In this document: in pieces, positions 1 through 8,898 of the stretch
Layout: each line of letters starts with the position of its first letter
How positions within the stretch are numbered: position 1 is the stretch's first letter
Source: Streptomyces rugosispiralis
Lineage (GTDB): Bacteria; Actinomycetota; Actinomycetes; Streptomycetales; Streptomycetaceae
Direction of reading: 5' to 3'
NCBI RefSeq assembly: GCF_024505145.1
Contig: NZ_JANIAA010000007.1
Coordinates: forward strand, 124,001 to 188,000
Length of the DNA stretch: 64,000 bases
Translations under genes and position numbers: made by a program
Notes under the pieces: model-generated
What the model saw: the letters and a program-made list of their open reading frames with translations, nothing else
Told to the model about the DNA's origin: nothing
The model's database searches: none

Positions 1-34
1 GCCGCCTCGCGGGCGCGGGCGGCGCCCCATGTGC

Positions 35-1525
35 CTACCCCGCCAGCTTGGCCAGCGCCGCGTCGACCCGGGCCAGGGTGCGCTCGCGGCCCAGGACCTC
101 CAGGGACTCGAACAGCGGCAGCCCGACCGTGCGCCCGGTGACCGCGACGCGCAGCGGCGCCTGGGCCTTGCCCAGCTTCAGGCCGTGCTCCTCACCTGCC
201 GCGAGGACCGCGGCCTTCAGGGTCTCGGCGTCCCAGTCCGCCTCGGCGAGCCGGGTGCGGACCGAGGCCAGGAGCGCGTCCGCGCCAGGCTTCATCGCCT
301 TGGTCCAGGACGCCTCGTCGGCCACCGGCTCGCCGAGGAAGAGGAAGTCCACGTTCGCGGTGATGTCGGACAGGACCGTCAGCCGGGTCTGGGCCAGCGG
401 GGCCAGCGCCTCGAAGGCGGCCGCGTCGAAGGCCTCCGGGGCCCACGGCGCGTGCGGGGCCTTCAGCCAGGGCTCGCACGCCTCGATGAACGCCTTCACG
501 TCCAGCAGCCGGATGTGGTCCGCGTTGATCGCCTCGGCCTTCTTGAGGTCGAAGCGCGCCGGGTTGGCGTTCACCGCCGAGATGTCGAACGCCTCGACCA
601 TCTCCTCCAGCGAGAAGACGTCCCGGTCGGCGGAGAGCGACCAGCCCAGCAGGGAGAGGTAGTTGAGCAGCCCCTCGGGGAGGAAGCCGCGCTCGCGGTA
701 GAGGTTCAGCGAGGCCTGCGGATCACGCTTGGAGAGCTTCTTGTTGCCCTCGCCCATGACATACGGGAGGTGACCGAAGACGGGCACCGTGCCCCCGCCC
801 ACACCGATCTCGGCGAGCGCGCGGTAGAGCGCGATCTGCCGCGGGGTGGAGGAGAGCAGGTCCTCGCCGCGCAGTACGTGCGTGATCTCCATCAGCGCGT
901 CGTCGACGGGGTTGACGAGCGTGTAGAGGGGCGCGCCGTTGGCCCGCACGATCCCGTAGTCCGTGACGTTCTCGGGGGCGAAGGTCAGCTCACCGCGCAC
1001 CAGGTCGGTGAAGGTGATCGGCTCGTCCGGCATCCGGAAGCGCACGATCGAGGCGCGCCCCTCGGCCTCGTACGCCGCGATCTGCTCGGCGGTCAGGGTG
1101 CGGCACTTCCCGTCGTAGCCGGAGGGCCGGCCGGCCTTGCGGGCCGCCTCGCGGCGCTCCTCCAGTTCCTCGGCGGTGCAGTAGCAGCGGTAGGCGCGGC
1201 CCGCCTCCAGCAGCTTCTCCGCGACCTCGCGGTAGAGGTCCATCCGCTGCGACTGGCGGTAGGGCGCGTGCGGACCGCCGACCTCGGGGCCCTCGTCCCA
1301 GTCGAAGCCCAGCCAGCGCATGGCGTCCAGCAGCTGGGTGTAGGACTCCTCGGAGTCGCGCGCGGCGTCGGTGTCCTCGATGCGGAACACCAGGGTGCCG
1401 CCGTGGTGGCGGGCGAAGGCCCAGTTGAACAGGGCCGTGCGGACCAGGCCGACATGGGGGTTGCCGGTCGGCGAGGGACAGAAACGAACCCGCACGGGGG
1501 CGGAGGAGGAGGATGCGCTAGCCAC
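35..1525 (-). CDS. gltX: Glutamyl-tRNA synthetase
   Basis: This cytoplasmic class I aminoacyl-tRNA synthetase charges tRNA-Glu with glutamate. The 496-residue product has the full family length. The HIGH-type ATP motif is HVGL at residues 24-27, directly after CPSPTGNP. The KMSKS-type loop reads KLSKR at 263-267. The N-terminal half is the Rossmann catalytic domain and the C-terminal part the helical anticodon-binding domain. The ATG overlaps the 3' end of the upstream FAH-family gene by 8 bp, so the two are probably co-transcribed and translationally coupled. In Streptomyces the same enzyme also supplies Glu-tRNA for haem synthesis (family knowledge). Nothing is missing from the catalytic signature. 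Confidence 0.97.
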   Translation of the reverse strand: MASASSSSAPVRVRFCPSPTGNPHVGLVRTALFNWAFARHHGGTLVFRIEDTDAARDSEESYTQLLDAMRWLGFDWDEGPEVGGPHAPYRQSQRMDLYREVAEKLLEAGRAYRCYCTAEELEERREAARKAGRPSGYDGKCRTLTAEQIAAYEAEGRASIVRFRMPDEPITFTDLVRGELTFAPENVTDYGIVRANGAPLYTLVNPVDDALMEITHVLRGEDLLSSTPRQIALYRALAEIGVGGGTVPVFGHLPYVMGEGNKKLSKRDPQASLNLYRERGFLPEGLLNYLSLLGWSLSADRDVFSLEEMVEAFDISAVNANPARFDLKKAEAINADHIRLLDVKAFIEACEPWLKAPHAPWAPEAFDAAAFEALAPLAQTRLTVLSDITANVDFLFLGEPVADEASWTKAMKPGADALLASVRTRLAEADWDAETLKAAVLAAGEEHGLKLGKAQAPLRVAVTGRTVGLPLFESLEVLGRERTLARVDAALAKLAG

Positions 1526-2309
1526 GCTTGATCACCTTGTTGGTGAGAGTGCCGATGCCTTCGATGGTGACGGCGACCTCGTCGCCGACGGAGAGCGGGC
1601 CGACGCCCGCCGGGGTGCCGGTGAGCACGACGTCGCCGGGGAGCAGCGTCATCGCCTCGGTGATGTGCACGATCAGGTCCTCGATCGGGCGCACCATCTC
1701 GCTCGTACGGCCGAGCTGACGCTGTTCACCGTTGACGGTGCACATGATGCCGAGGTCGCCGGCGCGCGTCAGGTCGATATCGGTCTCCACCCAGGGGCCC
1801 AGCGGGCAGGAGGTGTCGAAGCCCTTGGCCCGCGCCCACTGCTTCTCGCGCCGCTGGGCGTCGCGGGCCGTGATGTCGTTGCCGCAGGTGTAGCCGAGGA
1901 TGACGTCCTGGACGCGGTCGCGCGGCACCTCACGGCACATCCGTCCGATGACCACGGCCAGCTCGGCCTCGTAGTGCACCTCGGAGGAGAAGGAGGGGTA
2001 CGCGACGGGGTCGCCGGGGCCGACCACGGAGGTGGACGGCTTGAAGAAGACGACCGGGACGTCGGGGACCTCGTTGCCCAGCTCCGCCGCGTGCTCGGCG
2101 TAGTTGCGCCCGATTCCGACGACCTTGTTCGGCAGGACGGGCGGCAGCAGCCGGACCTTGCTCAGGGGGACCTTCTGGCCCGAGCGCTCGAATTCGGCGA
2201 AGGGGTGGCCCTTGATGATGTCGAGGACGGGGCCGTCCGGATCGGACGGTTCGCCCTCCACCACGCCGAAGGCGACGTTGCCGTCGATGGAGAATCTGGC
2301 GATGCGCAC
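1518..2309 (-). CDS. Fumarylacetoacetate hydrolase family protein
   Basis: This is a 263-residue member of the FAH superfamily, metal-dependent enzymes that cleave or decarboxylate acylpyruvate-type compounds. The core motif GIGRNYAEH lies near residues 65-73. The metal-binding acidic pair is E114/E116 in HYEAELAVV, and the family C-terminal stretch [13 protein letters not shown] is present. The N-terminal roughly 50 residues resemble the small domain found in 5-oxopent-3-ene-1,2,5-tricarboxylate decarboxylase-like homologues. The substrate cannot be told from sequence; acylpyruvase or oxaloacetate decarboxylase activity is as plausible as aromatic catabolism. It sits immediately upstream of gltX with an 8-bp overlap, an arrangement I remember from other streptomycetes, so linkage to aromatic degradation is unlikely. 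Confidence 0.9.
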   Translation of the reverse strand: MRIARFSIDGNVAFGVVEGEPSDPDGPVLDIIKGHPFAEFERSGQKVPLSKVRLLPPVLPNKVVGIGRNYAEHAAELGNEVPDVPVVFFKPSTSVVGPGDPVAYPSFSSEVHYEAELAVVIGRMCREVPRDRVQDVILGYTCGNDITARDAQRREKQWARAKGFDTSCPLGPWVETDIDLTRAGDLGIMCTVNGEQRQLGRTSEMVRPIEDLIVHITEAMTLLPGDVVLTGTPAGVGPLSVGDEVAVTIEGIGTLTNKVIKRG

Positions 2310-2400
2310 GGGAAGCCTTGGCTCCTGACTGAACTCGCTGGAGACTGACGCCCCAGGCTATCGCTCCGCGTCCCGCGCGCCGCCGTCCCGCCCGCCGCCG

Positions 2401-2417
2401 GTGGTGGCGCCCACCAC
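2401..2417 (-). terminator. Weak hairpin downstream of the 67-residue gene
   Basis: GTGGTGG-CGC-CCACCAC is a perfect 7-bp stem 12 bp beyond the stop codon of the small upstream gene on the minus strand. There is no T-run, so termination is only suggested. Confidence 0.35.
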
Positions 2418-2428
2418 GCCCCCGGGGG

Positions 2429-2632
2429 TCAGTTGCCCGGGGCCTCGGTCAGCACGGTGCGCTTGGGGTTCGCGGTCCGGTTGGGCAGATCGACGCGGTG
2501 CTCCGGCCGCTCCTCGGGCGCGCCGGTGTCCTCGACCTCCTCGGCGATGCCCTGGGCGTCCTTGAGCTCTTGGACGTCCTTGACATGGGCCAGGGTGGTG
2601 CGCCGCGGGTTGGCTATGGAGCGGAACATCAT
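2429..2632 (-). CDS. Conserved small protein of unknown function (67 aa)
   Basis: I do not recognise a domain. The ATG at 2632 is preceded by GTGAAGACG, a weak ribosome site, and gives a 67-residue polar protein. A longer in-frame start at 2716 has no ribosome site. The protein contains two copies of a short motif: NPRRTTL near residues 8-14 and NPKRTVL near 55-61. These bracket an acidic middle (KDVQELKD...EEVEDTGAPEE). There is no signal peptide or membrane segment. The duplicated NPxRT motif and a position conserved between gltX and cvn1 in streptomycetes (from memory) argue that it is real. The function is unknown. Confidence 0.6.
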   Translation of the reverse strand: MMFRSIANPRRTTLAHVKDVQELKDAQGIAEEVEDTGAPEERPEHRVDLPNRTANPKRTVLTEAPGN

Positions 2633-3209
2633 CGTCGTCTTCACTGGGGTGTACGCCTCGCTCTTGTCGTTCGTTCCGGCTGTGTAAAGCGTCAGGCTAG
2701 AGGCGGCCTTGCCCATCGATTCGCAGGAAAAGTCGCCGCCAGCATGTGATATTGCTCACGAGCGATCAGGCAAATGCGACATAGAAGACAGTTACCTAAT
2801 CGCGCTAAACGGACATCACGTACCTGAACCTGACGTTCCGCTCTTGATCATCGCTAGCCGGACACTCGATTGCGGGCTTCGATTCGTACGCGAAAGTCCG
2901 TTATCGCCGACATGACTTTCTACGTCCCGTAATAAAGTCCGTACTGAGCGTCACGCGCATCACAGCCTTACCCATTGCCCTTGTTGCAGCATCCGGCACT
3001 GTGCTGGAATTCCCGGGACCGCCGCGGGAATCACCGGCGCGCACGGGGGCGCAACTGAGAGGCGCCGAGCGGCGGGGGGCTCCTCTTGTCGACACGAAAG
3101 GATGCGCGCCGGTCACTCACGACCGACAGGGGGGATCGCGGTCCCCCATGACTCGACACCGCTCCGCCGCTCCGCCGGTGGGGCGCCTGGTCCAGAGGTT
3201 GCGACGCTA
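2633..3209. promoter_or_regulatory. Divergent intergenic region upstream of cvnA1
   Basis: This 577-bp stretch lies between the 67-residue gene (minus) and cvnA1 (plus). Roughly 2740-2960 is noticeably AT-richer than its surroundings and probably carries the divergent promoters. I could not assign a convincing -35/-10 pair. At 3001-3012 lies GTGCTGGAATTC, which recurs exactly at 8814-8825 upstream of cvnA2. Reading frames that run through it (for example the upstream extension of the cvnA1 frame from 3102) have no ribosome site and are not called as genes. Confidence 0.5.
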
Positions 3210-6200
3210 GTGCAGGGACGTTTCAAGAGGGATGGTATGGGGGCTCCCCAGGCCCGCCAGGGCCGAGGGGAAGCTTCGGCGGACCCGGAGCCGCGCGGCG
3301 CGACCGACCGCGGCGCCTCGCCCCAGCGCGCCCAGGGCGGCAACGGCAGGACGCTGACCGATCAGGGCCCCGAGGCCGGTACGCAGAGCGCCACCCGGGT
3401 CAGCGCGCCCAGCGGCGGTGGTGGCGGCGGAGACGCCACGGAGCCGCCGGCCAAGGCGAAGCCCTCCGGCCCCACCGGGCCCGGCAATCGCATGGCCCTG
3501 CGCAACTGGCGCATCAGTACCCGACTGGTCTCGCTGCTCGCGCTCCCGGTGGTCGCCGCGACCACGCTGGGGGCGCTGCGCATCGAGGGCTCGCTGGACA
3601 ACATCAAGCAGCTGGACCAGATGAAGCTGCTCACCGAGATGACGCAGCAGGCCACCCAGCTGGCCAGCGCGCTCCAGGAGGAGCGCGACAAGTCGGCCGG
3701 TCCGCTGGCGGGCAAGGGCAACGACAAGGACGACCGGGTCGTATCCACCCGCGAGGACACCAACCGCGCGATCGCGGCGTTCCGCGAGGCCACCCACCAG
3801 GTCGACCCCGGTGACCAGTCGCTGGCCGGTGTGCAGTCCACGCTGGTCAACATCGACCGTCAGCTCGGCAAGATCAACGAGGTCCGGGACACGGCCTACG
3901 ACAACAGCCAGTACTACTCGCTGACGGTCCAGAACTACAACGAGCTGATCAACTCGTTGCTGTCGCTCTCCCAGGACATGGCGCAGGCGACCAGCAACCG
4001 CGCGATGATCAACAACACCCGCGCGCTCGCGACCTTCTCCTCCGCGAAGGAGTACGCCTCCATCCAGCGTGCGCTCATCAGCGCCGCCCTCGCCGACCCC
4101 AAGGGCGCCGACTTCTCCGCCAACGACCGCCGCTTCGCCAGGACCGCGGTGGACAAGGAGAACGAGGCGCTCGGCCGCTTCAAGCAGATCCGCCAGGGCA
4201 ACTCCGAGGACCTGCTCGAACCGCTGGACAGCCGCCCCGACATCAAGGCGGCGACCATGTACGCCGACCGCGCGGTGCGCGACCCCGAGGGGCTCAAGGC
4301 GGAGAAGCGGACCGATCTCGACTGGTACGACCAGGACAGTATCAAGATCGAAGAGATGGGCAAGATCGAGGAGACGCTGCTCAGCGAGATGCAGCAGAAG
4401 GCTCGTGAGCTCCGCGACTCCGCCCAGCAGGACGCGATCCTCAACGGTGCGCTGATCCTGCTGGTCCTCGGCGTCTCCCTGGTCGGTGCCTTCGTCGTCG
4501 CCCGCTCCATGGTCCGCTCGCTGCGCCGCCTGCAGGACACCGCGCAGGAGGTCTCCCAGAAGCGGCTGCCCGAACTGGTCAAGCATCTCTCCGAGTCCGA
4601 CCCGCAGGATGTGGACACCTCCGTCGAGTCCGTCGGCGTGCACAGCCGGGACGAGATCGGAAAGGTGGCCGCGGCCTTCGACGACGTGCACCGCGAGGCG
4701 GTCCGGCTGGCCGCCGAACAGGCGCTGCTGCGGGGCAACGTCAACGCGATGTTCACCAACCTCTCGCGCCGCAGCCAGGGCCTCATCCAGCGCCAGCTCT
4801 CGCTCATCTCCGAGCTGGAGAGCCGCGAGGCCGACCCGGACCAGCTCTCCTCGCTGTTCAAGCTGGACCACCTCGCCACCCGCATGCGCCGTAACGGCGA
4901 GAACCTCCTGGTCCTCGCGGGCGAGGAGCCGGGCCGCCGGTGGACCCGCCCGGTGCCGCTGGTGGACGTGCTCCGCGCGGCCGCATCCGAGGTGGAGCAG
5001 TACGAGCGCATCGAGCTCAGCTCGGTCCCGGCGACCGAGGTCGCCGGCCGGGTCGTCAACGACCTCGTGCACCTGCTCGCCGAGCTGCTGGAGAACGCCA
5101 CCTCCTTCTCCTCGCCGCAGACCAAGGTCAAGGTCACCGGTCACGCGCTGCCCGACGGGCGGGTGCTGGTCGAGATCCACGACACCGGTATCGGGCTCTC
5201 GCCCGAGGACCTGGCCGCGATCAACGAGCGGCTGGCCTCCCCGCCCACGGTCGATGTGTCGGTCTCCCGGCGCATGGGTCTGTTCGTGGTCGGCCGTCTC
5301 TCGCTGCGCCACGGCATCCGCATCCAGCTCAGGCCGTCCGACTCGGGCGGTACGACGGCGCTGGTCATGCTGCCGGTCGACGTCGCCCAGGGCGGCCGGA
5401 AGCCGGCGCCGCAGGCCGCCGGCGGCAAGGCGGGCCAGGGCGCACCGGGTGCCGGCGACGGCGGTGCCCAGGGCGGCGCGGGGCTGCTCGGCTCCGCGCC
5501 CTCGCGGCGCCAGGTCCCGGGGTCCGGTTCGCGCGCCGCGCTGCCGGGCAACGGCGGCGGCAGCGGACTGCCGACCCGGCCGGTCGGCGCGGGTGCGGGC
5601 CCCTCGGGCGGCGCCCCGTCCGGCTCCACCAACTTCTTCGAGGGCGGACGGCCTCCGGGCCCCCGGACCAACGCCCCCTCCGGCCCCGGCGGTCAGCAGG
5701 GCGGCCCCGGCGGTCAGGGCGGCCCCGGCGCCCCCTCCGGCCGTCCCCCGCTGCCGACGCGCGGCGAGAACCCGACCGTCGCCCCGCCGACCGGGGCCCC
5801 GCCCCGGGCCGACGGGGGCGACCAGGGCGGCCGCCCGCAGCTGCCCACCCGCGGCCCCGCGCCCGAGCTTCCGGCCCCCACGCAGCCCGGCACCAGCTGG
5901 GGTGCGCGCCGCGCGTCCGGCGAGGACGACTGGCCGGGCGCTCCGCGCGACGCCGGGGACACCCCGCGCGGTCACGACGAGTACGAGCCCACCGGCCAGT
6001 TCGCCCGTCCGGAGCTCGGCACCCCGCCGGAGCGGCGCGATCCGTTCGGCAACCGCGGCCCCGGCGACACCGGCGAACTGCCGCAGCTGACCGACGGCCC
6101 CAGCATGTTCGAGCCGCGCCGCGCGCCCGGCGGGCCGCAGGCCGGGCAGGGGCTGTCCGACACCGGCCAGTTCAACCGCCCCGACTACGGCCGCGGCCCC

Positions 6201-7058
6201 GGCGACACCGGCGAGTTCGCCCGTCCCGAGTACGGCCAGGGACCGGGCGACACCGGTGAGTACGCCCAGCCCCGGTTCGAGGACGCCGCCCCGCGCGGCG
6301 GCCGCGGCCCCGGCGACACCGGCGAATTCCCCCGCCCGAACATGAGCGGCCCCGGCGACACCGGCGAATTCCCCCGCCCGAACATGAGCGGCCCCGGCGA
6401 GTACGCGCTGCCCCAGGACTCCCGGGGTGAGTCCGGCCGGCGCCCGGACGACCCGCTGCCGCCCGCCGGTCCCGGCGACGGCCGTACGCCGATCTTCGAC
6501 ACCATCGAATCGACCTGGCAGCATCACCAGGTCCTGGACCCGGGCAACTCGCACCGGCAGGACGGGGGCCGGTCGTTCCCGTCCACGCCCTCCGCGCCCG
6601 AGCCCACCCCCGGCCGTCCCGCCTCGGCCGTACCGCCCCTCTCGCCCCGCGAGCCGCAGTCGGCCCAGGGCACGGGGGACTTCGCCGGATCGGGCGCCGC
6701 GGCGGGACCGGGCGGAGCCGGTCGGGGCGGCCGGAGCACGGGTTCCCACTGGCGTACGTCGCCCCACAACGACGAGCGCTGGCGGCGCGCCGAGCAGATC
6801 CGCGAACCCGCGGCCGGCGGTATCACGTCGTCCGGGTTGCCACGGCGGGTGCCGCGCGCAAACCTCGTGGAGGGCGCCGCACACCAGCAGCCGCAGCAGC
6901 CCGAAAGGACTGGGCCGCAGGTGTCTCGCGCGCCCGATGATGTACGCGGAAGGCTGACCAACCTCCGTCGTGGGATCCAGCAGGGTCGCCGGGCCGGCAC
7001 CGGACTCGACGACAACCATGATCGCGGCATTGGCCCGACTTACCAGCAGGAGCGTTAG
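3210..7058 (+). CDS. cvnA1: Conservon sensor histidine kinase-like protein CvnA (first copy)
   Basis: This membrane receptor-like sensor kinase is the first gene of a conservon. It begins at GTG 3210 (reading MQGRFKRDG; an ATG at 3237 is the alternative) and gives about 1282 residues. Two membrane segments (about 102-125 and 410-430) bracket an extracytoplasmic nitrate/nitrite-sensing-like region. A HAMP-like linker follows, then LDHLATRMRRNGENL as the likely phosphoacceptor region. The HATPase N box is LLAELLENATSF (about 620-632), and G boxes IHDTGIGL and RRMGLFVVGRL are intact. From about residue 730 on there is a very long Gly/Pro-rich tail with repeated GPGDTGEF units. It ends in a conserved block, SSGLPRRVPRANLVEGAA through TYQQER. 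The next gene starts directly after the stop. Published work on conservons describes a membrane complex resembling a G-protein-coupled system. Confidence 0.93.
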   Translation: MQGRFKRDGMGAPQARQGRGEASADPEPRGATDRGASPQRAQGGNGRTLTDQGPEAGTQSATRVSAPSGGGGGGDATEPPAKAKPSGPTGPGNRMALRNWRISTRLVSLLALPVVAATTLGALRIEGSLDNIKQLDQMKLLTEMTQQATQLASALQEERDKSAGPLAGKGNDKDDRVVSTREDTNRAIAAFREATHQVDPGDQSLAGVQSTLVNIDRQLGKINEVRDTAYDNSQYYSLTVQNYNELINSLLSLSQDMAQATSNRAMINNTRALATFSSAKEYASIQRALISAALADPKGADFSANDRRFARTAVDKENEALGRFKQIRQGNSEDLLEPLDSRPDIKAATMYADRAVRDPEGLKAEKRTDLDWYDQDSIKIEEMGKIEETLLSEMQQKARELRDSAQQDAILNGALILLVLGVSLVGAFVVARSMVRSLRRLQDTAQEVSQKRLPELVKHLSESDPQDVDTSVESVGVHSRDEIGKVAAAFDDVHREAVRLAAEQALLRGNVNAMFTNLSRRSQGLIQRQLSLISELESREADPDQLSSLFKLDHLATRMRRNGENLLVLAGEEPGRRWTRPVPLVDVLRAAASEVEQYERIELSSVPATEVAGRVVNDLVHLLAELLENATSFSSPQTKVKVTGHALPDGRVLVEIHDTGIGLSPEDLAAINERLASPPTVDVSVSRRMGLFVVGRLSLRHGIRIQLRPSDSGGTTALVMLPVDVAQGGRKPAPQAAGGKAGQGAPGAGDGGAQGGAGLLGSAPSRRQVPGSGSRAALPGNGGGSGLPTRPVGAGAGPSGGAPSGSTNFFEGGRPPGPRTNAPSGPGGQQGGPGGQGGPGAPSGRPPLPTRGENPTVAPPTGAPPRADGGDQGGRPQLPTRGPAPELPAPTQPGTSWGARRASGEDDWPGAPRDAGDTPRGHDEYEPTGQFARPELGTPPERRDPFGNRGPGDTGELPQLTDGPSMFEPRRAPGGPQAGQGLSDTGQFNRPDYGRGPGDTGEFARPEYGQGPGDTGEYAQPRFEDAAPRGGRGPGDTGEFPRPNMSGPGDTGEFPRPNMSGPGEYALPQDSRGESGRRPDDPLPPAGPGDGRTPIFDTIESTWQHHQVLDPGNSHRQDGGRSFPSTPSAPEPTPGRPASAVPPLSPREPQSAQGTGDFAGSGAAAGPGGAGRGGRSTGSHWRTSPHNDERWRRAEQIREPAAGGITSSGLPRRVPRANLVEGAAHQQPQQPERTGPQVSRAPDDVRGRLTNLRRGIQQGRRAGTGLDDNHDRGIGPTYQQER
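6306..6389 (+). repeat. Perfect 42-nt tandem duplication in the cvnA1 tail
   Basis: Two identical 42-nt units (6306-6347 and 6348-6389) plus 11 nt of a third encode GPGDTGEFPRPNMS twice. More degenerate GPGDTGEF units extend upstream from about 6057. The lack of any base difference suggests recent slippage in a disordered linker. Confidence 0.95.
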
Positions 7059-7481
7059 TTGAGCCCGATGAGCCAGGCGGCGCAGAATCTGAACTGGTTG
7101 ATCACGAACTTCGTGGACAACACCCCCGGGGTGTCCCACACGGTGGTGGTCTCCGCCGACGGACTCCTTCTGGCGATGTCCGAAGGCTTCCCCCGTGACC
7201 GAGCCGATCAACTGGCGGCGGTGGCCTCCGGCCTGACCTCGCTCACCTCCGGAGCCTCCCGCATCTTCGAAGGCGGCGTGGTCAACCAGACCGTCGTCGA
7301 AATGGAACGAGGCTTCCTCTTCATCATGTCCATCTCCGACGGATCCTCCCTCGCCGTGCTCGCCCACCCCGAGTGCGACATCGGCCTCGTCGGCTACGAG
7401 ATGGCCCTGCTGGTCGATCGCGCGGGCAACGTCCTCACCCCGGACCTGCGTGCCGAACTGCAGGGCAGCCTGCTGAACTGA
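7059..7481 (+). CDS. cvnB1: Roadblock/LC7-domain protein CvnB (first copy)
   Basis: This is a 140-residue Roadblock/LC7 protein, the predicted regulatory partner of the conservon GTPase (MglB-like). The TTG at 7059 follows the cvnA1 stop with no gap and has GGAG at about 6 nt. ATG 7068 (MSQAAQNLNW) is the alternative start. The fold signature HTVVVSADGLLLAMSEG, the GLTSLTSGASRIFEGG helix and the C-terminal VDRAGNVLTPDLRAELQ are present. The protein is identical in every residue to the cvnB product at 11939, and 7089-7444 is identical DNA. A hairpin separates it from cvnC1. It acts at the membrane with CvnA in the published model. Confidence 0.95.
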   Translation: MSPMSQAAQNLNWLITNFVDNTPGVSHTVVVSADGLLLAMSEGFPRDRADQLAAVASGLTSLTSGASRIFEGGVVNQTVVEMERGFLFIMSISDGSSLAVLAHPECDIGLVGYEMALLVDRAGNVLTPDLRAELQGSLLN

Positions 7482-7502
7482 ACCAACGACCATCCGACGC
7501 CC

Positions 7503-7526
7503 GCCCGCCCGGCCACACGGCCGGGC
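7503..7526 (+). promoter_or_regulatory. Intercistronic hairpin between cvnB1 and cvnC1
   Basis: A perfect 10-bp GC stem (7503-7512 with 7517-7526, loop ACAC) lies in the 106-bp cvnB1-cvnC1 gap. There is no T-run. It may reduce read-through or protect upstream mRNA. The second conservon has an unrelated hairpin at the equivalent place. Confidence 0.6.
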
Positions 7527-7587
7527 GGCCCCCCACCGGCACCGACCGACGGCACCACCGTCACCTTGTTGTCCGACCGGAGGATCC

Positions 7588-7998
7588 ATGACCCCGCCCC
7601 CCGCCTCGCCCGGCCCGTACGGCGGCCATCACCAATCGCCGTACGGGGGTGAAGGCGACCAGCCATTGGTGCGCCCCTATGCCATGACCGGTGGCCGGAC
7701 CCGGCCCCGCTACCAGCTCGCCATCGAGGCGCTGGTCAGCACCACGGCCGACCCCATGCATCTGCAGGGGCTCCTTCCCGAGCACCAGCGGATCTGCCAC
7801 CTGTGCCAGGAGGTCAAGTCGGTCGCCGAGGTCTCGGCGCTGCTGAACATCCCCCTGGGCGTGGCACGCATCCTGGTGGCGGACCTGGCGGAGGCCGGCA
7901 TGGTGGCGATCCACCAGCCCGGGGGCGGTTCGGAAGCGGGCGGTACTCCGGACGTGACACTGCTCGAAAGGGTGCTCAGTGGACTTCGCAAGCTCTAG
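7588..7998 (+). CDS. cvnC1: DUF742 protein CvnC (first copy)
   Basis: This 136-residue DUF742 protein is the third conservon component. ATG 7588 follows CGGAGGATCC, a good ribosome site. After a short Gly/Pro/Tyr-rich leader comes VRPYAMTGGRTRPRYQLAIEALV. The middle has HQRICHLCQEVKSVAEVSALL with two cysteines. IPLGVARILVADLAEAGMV is a winged-helix-like segment. The protein ends LERVLSGLRKL. Its last 20 nt overlap the start of cvnD1, implying translational coupling. In the published conservon model CvnC interacts with the other Cvn proteins; its biochemical activity is not established. Confidence 0.94.
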   Translation: MTPPPASPGPYGGHHQSPYGGEGDQPLVRPYAMTGGRTRPRYQLAIEALVSTTADPMHLQGLLPEHQRICHLCQEVKSVAEVSALLNIPLGVARILVADLAEAGMVAIHQPGGGSEAGGTPDVTLLERVLSGLRKL

Positions 7999-8563
7999 CG
8001 GCGCTCCCCCCGCCCGCGCGACCACCTCGGCGAAAATCGTGGTGGCGGGCGGCTTCGGCGTGGGCAAGACCACGTTCGTCGGCGCGGTCTCGGAGATCAA
8101 TCCGCTGCGCACCGAAGCCGTGATGACCTCCGCCTCGGCGGGGATCGACGATCTGAGCCACGTCCAGGACAAGACCACGACGACCGTGGCGATGGACTTC
8201 GGCCGCATCACGCTCGACGACGACCTGATCCTGTACCTGTTCGGCACGCCCGGCCAGGACCGCTTCTGGTTCATGTGGGACGACCTGGTGCGCGGCGCGA
8301 TCGGCGCCGTGGTCCTGGTGGACACCCGCCGGCTTTCCGACTGCTTCCCCGCCGTCGACTACTTCGAGAACTCCGGACTGCCCTTCGTCATCGCCCTCAA
8401 CGGCTTCGACGGCCAGCAGCCCTACAACCCCGAAGAGGTCCGCGAGGCCCTGCAGATCGGCCCGGACACTCCCATCATCACCACCGACGCGCGCCATCGC
8501 AGCGAGGCGAAGAGCGCGCTCATCACGCTGGTCGAGCATGCGCTGATGGCCCGACTCAAGTAG
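7979..8563 (+). CDS. cvnD1: Conservon small GTPase CvnD (first copy)
   Basis: This 194-residue small GTPase starts at GTG 7979 inside the end of cvnC1. The P-loop is GGFGVGKTT (residues 24-32) and the G3 box FGTPGQDRF (88-96). The G4 position reads NGFD (141-144) rather than canonical NKxD, as in relatives of this family. There is no lipidation signal. In the model for conservons the protein cycles between GDP and GTP in a membrane complex with CvnA/B/C. It is about 94% identical to the cvnD at 13087, and a 125-bp 5' tract differs at one base. A strong terminator follows 38 bp later, so cvn1 is a self-contained transcription unit. Confidence 0.96.
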   Translation: MDFASSSGAPPARATTSAKIVVAGGFGVGKTTFVGAVSEINPLRTEAVMTSASAGIDDLSHVQDKTTTTVAMDFGRITLDDDLILYLFGTPGQDRFWFMWDDLVRGAIGAVVLVDTRRLSDCFPAVDYFENSGLPFVIALNGFDGQQPYNPEEVREALQIGPDTPIITTDARHRSEAKSALITLVEHALMARLK

Positions 8564-8898
8564 CGGCCACTGTCCGGAAGTTGTCGGAAAACCGATGTAG
8601 GGCGGGCTGTGTCGAACGACACGGCCCGCTCGTCATTCATAACGTTTCGACAGAGATATGCACCGGCCGTCGATACGCAGCGCGATCGCACAGCTCCGGT
8701 GCGCACTCAAATAGTTCGGTATTCGACATGTCTTAGCCGTAACGCCCCTTTTTTCTCTGGTCCAGACAACGCACTGACCGCTTTGCGCACTGTTTGGAAA
8801 GCACCCGCGCGGCGTGCTGGAATTCGCTGAACTGGGCAGTCAGGGCCCAGCTGGGAACGGTACGAATCGGGTGCCGATGCCGAGAGGTTGTTGGTCGA
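8564..8898 (+). promoter_or_regulatory. Intergenic region between the two conservons
   Basis: These 335 bp hold the cvnD1 terminator (8602-8629) and then presumably the cvnA2 promoter. A comparatively AT-rich stretch spans about 8690-8800. GTGCTGGAATTC at 8814-8825 is repeated exactly upstream of cvnA1. No further gene is visible. Confidence 0.5.
8602..8629 (+). terminator. Terminator of the first conservon
   Basis: GCGGGCTGTGTCG-AA-CGACACGGCCCGC forms a 13-bp stem with one G-U pair, 38 bp past cvnD1. There is no long T-run, as is usual in high-GC genomes. Confidence 0.75.

Noticed and set aside
3207..7589. 1460-residue minus-strand open frame opposite cvnA1
   Set aside because: It mirrors the third-position GC bias of the real plus-strand genes, has no ribosome site and no recognisable domain. 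The plus strand encodes a clear sensor kinase.
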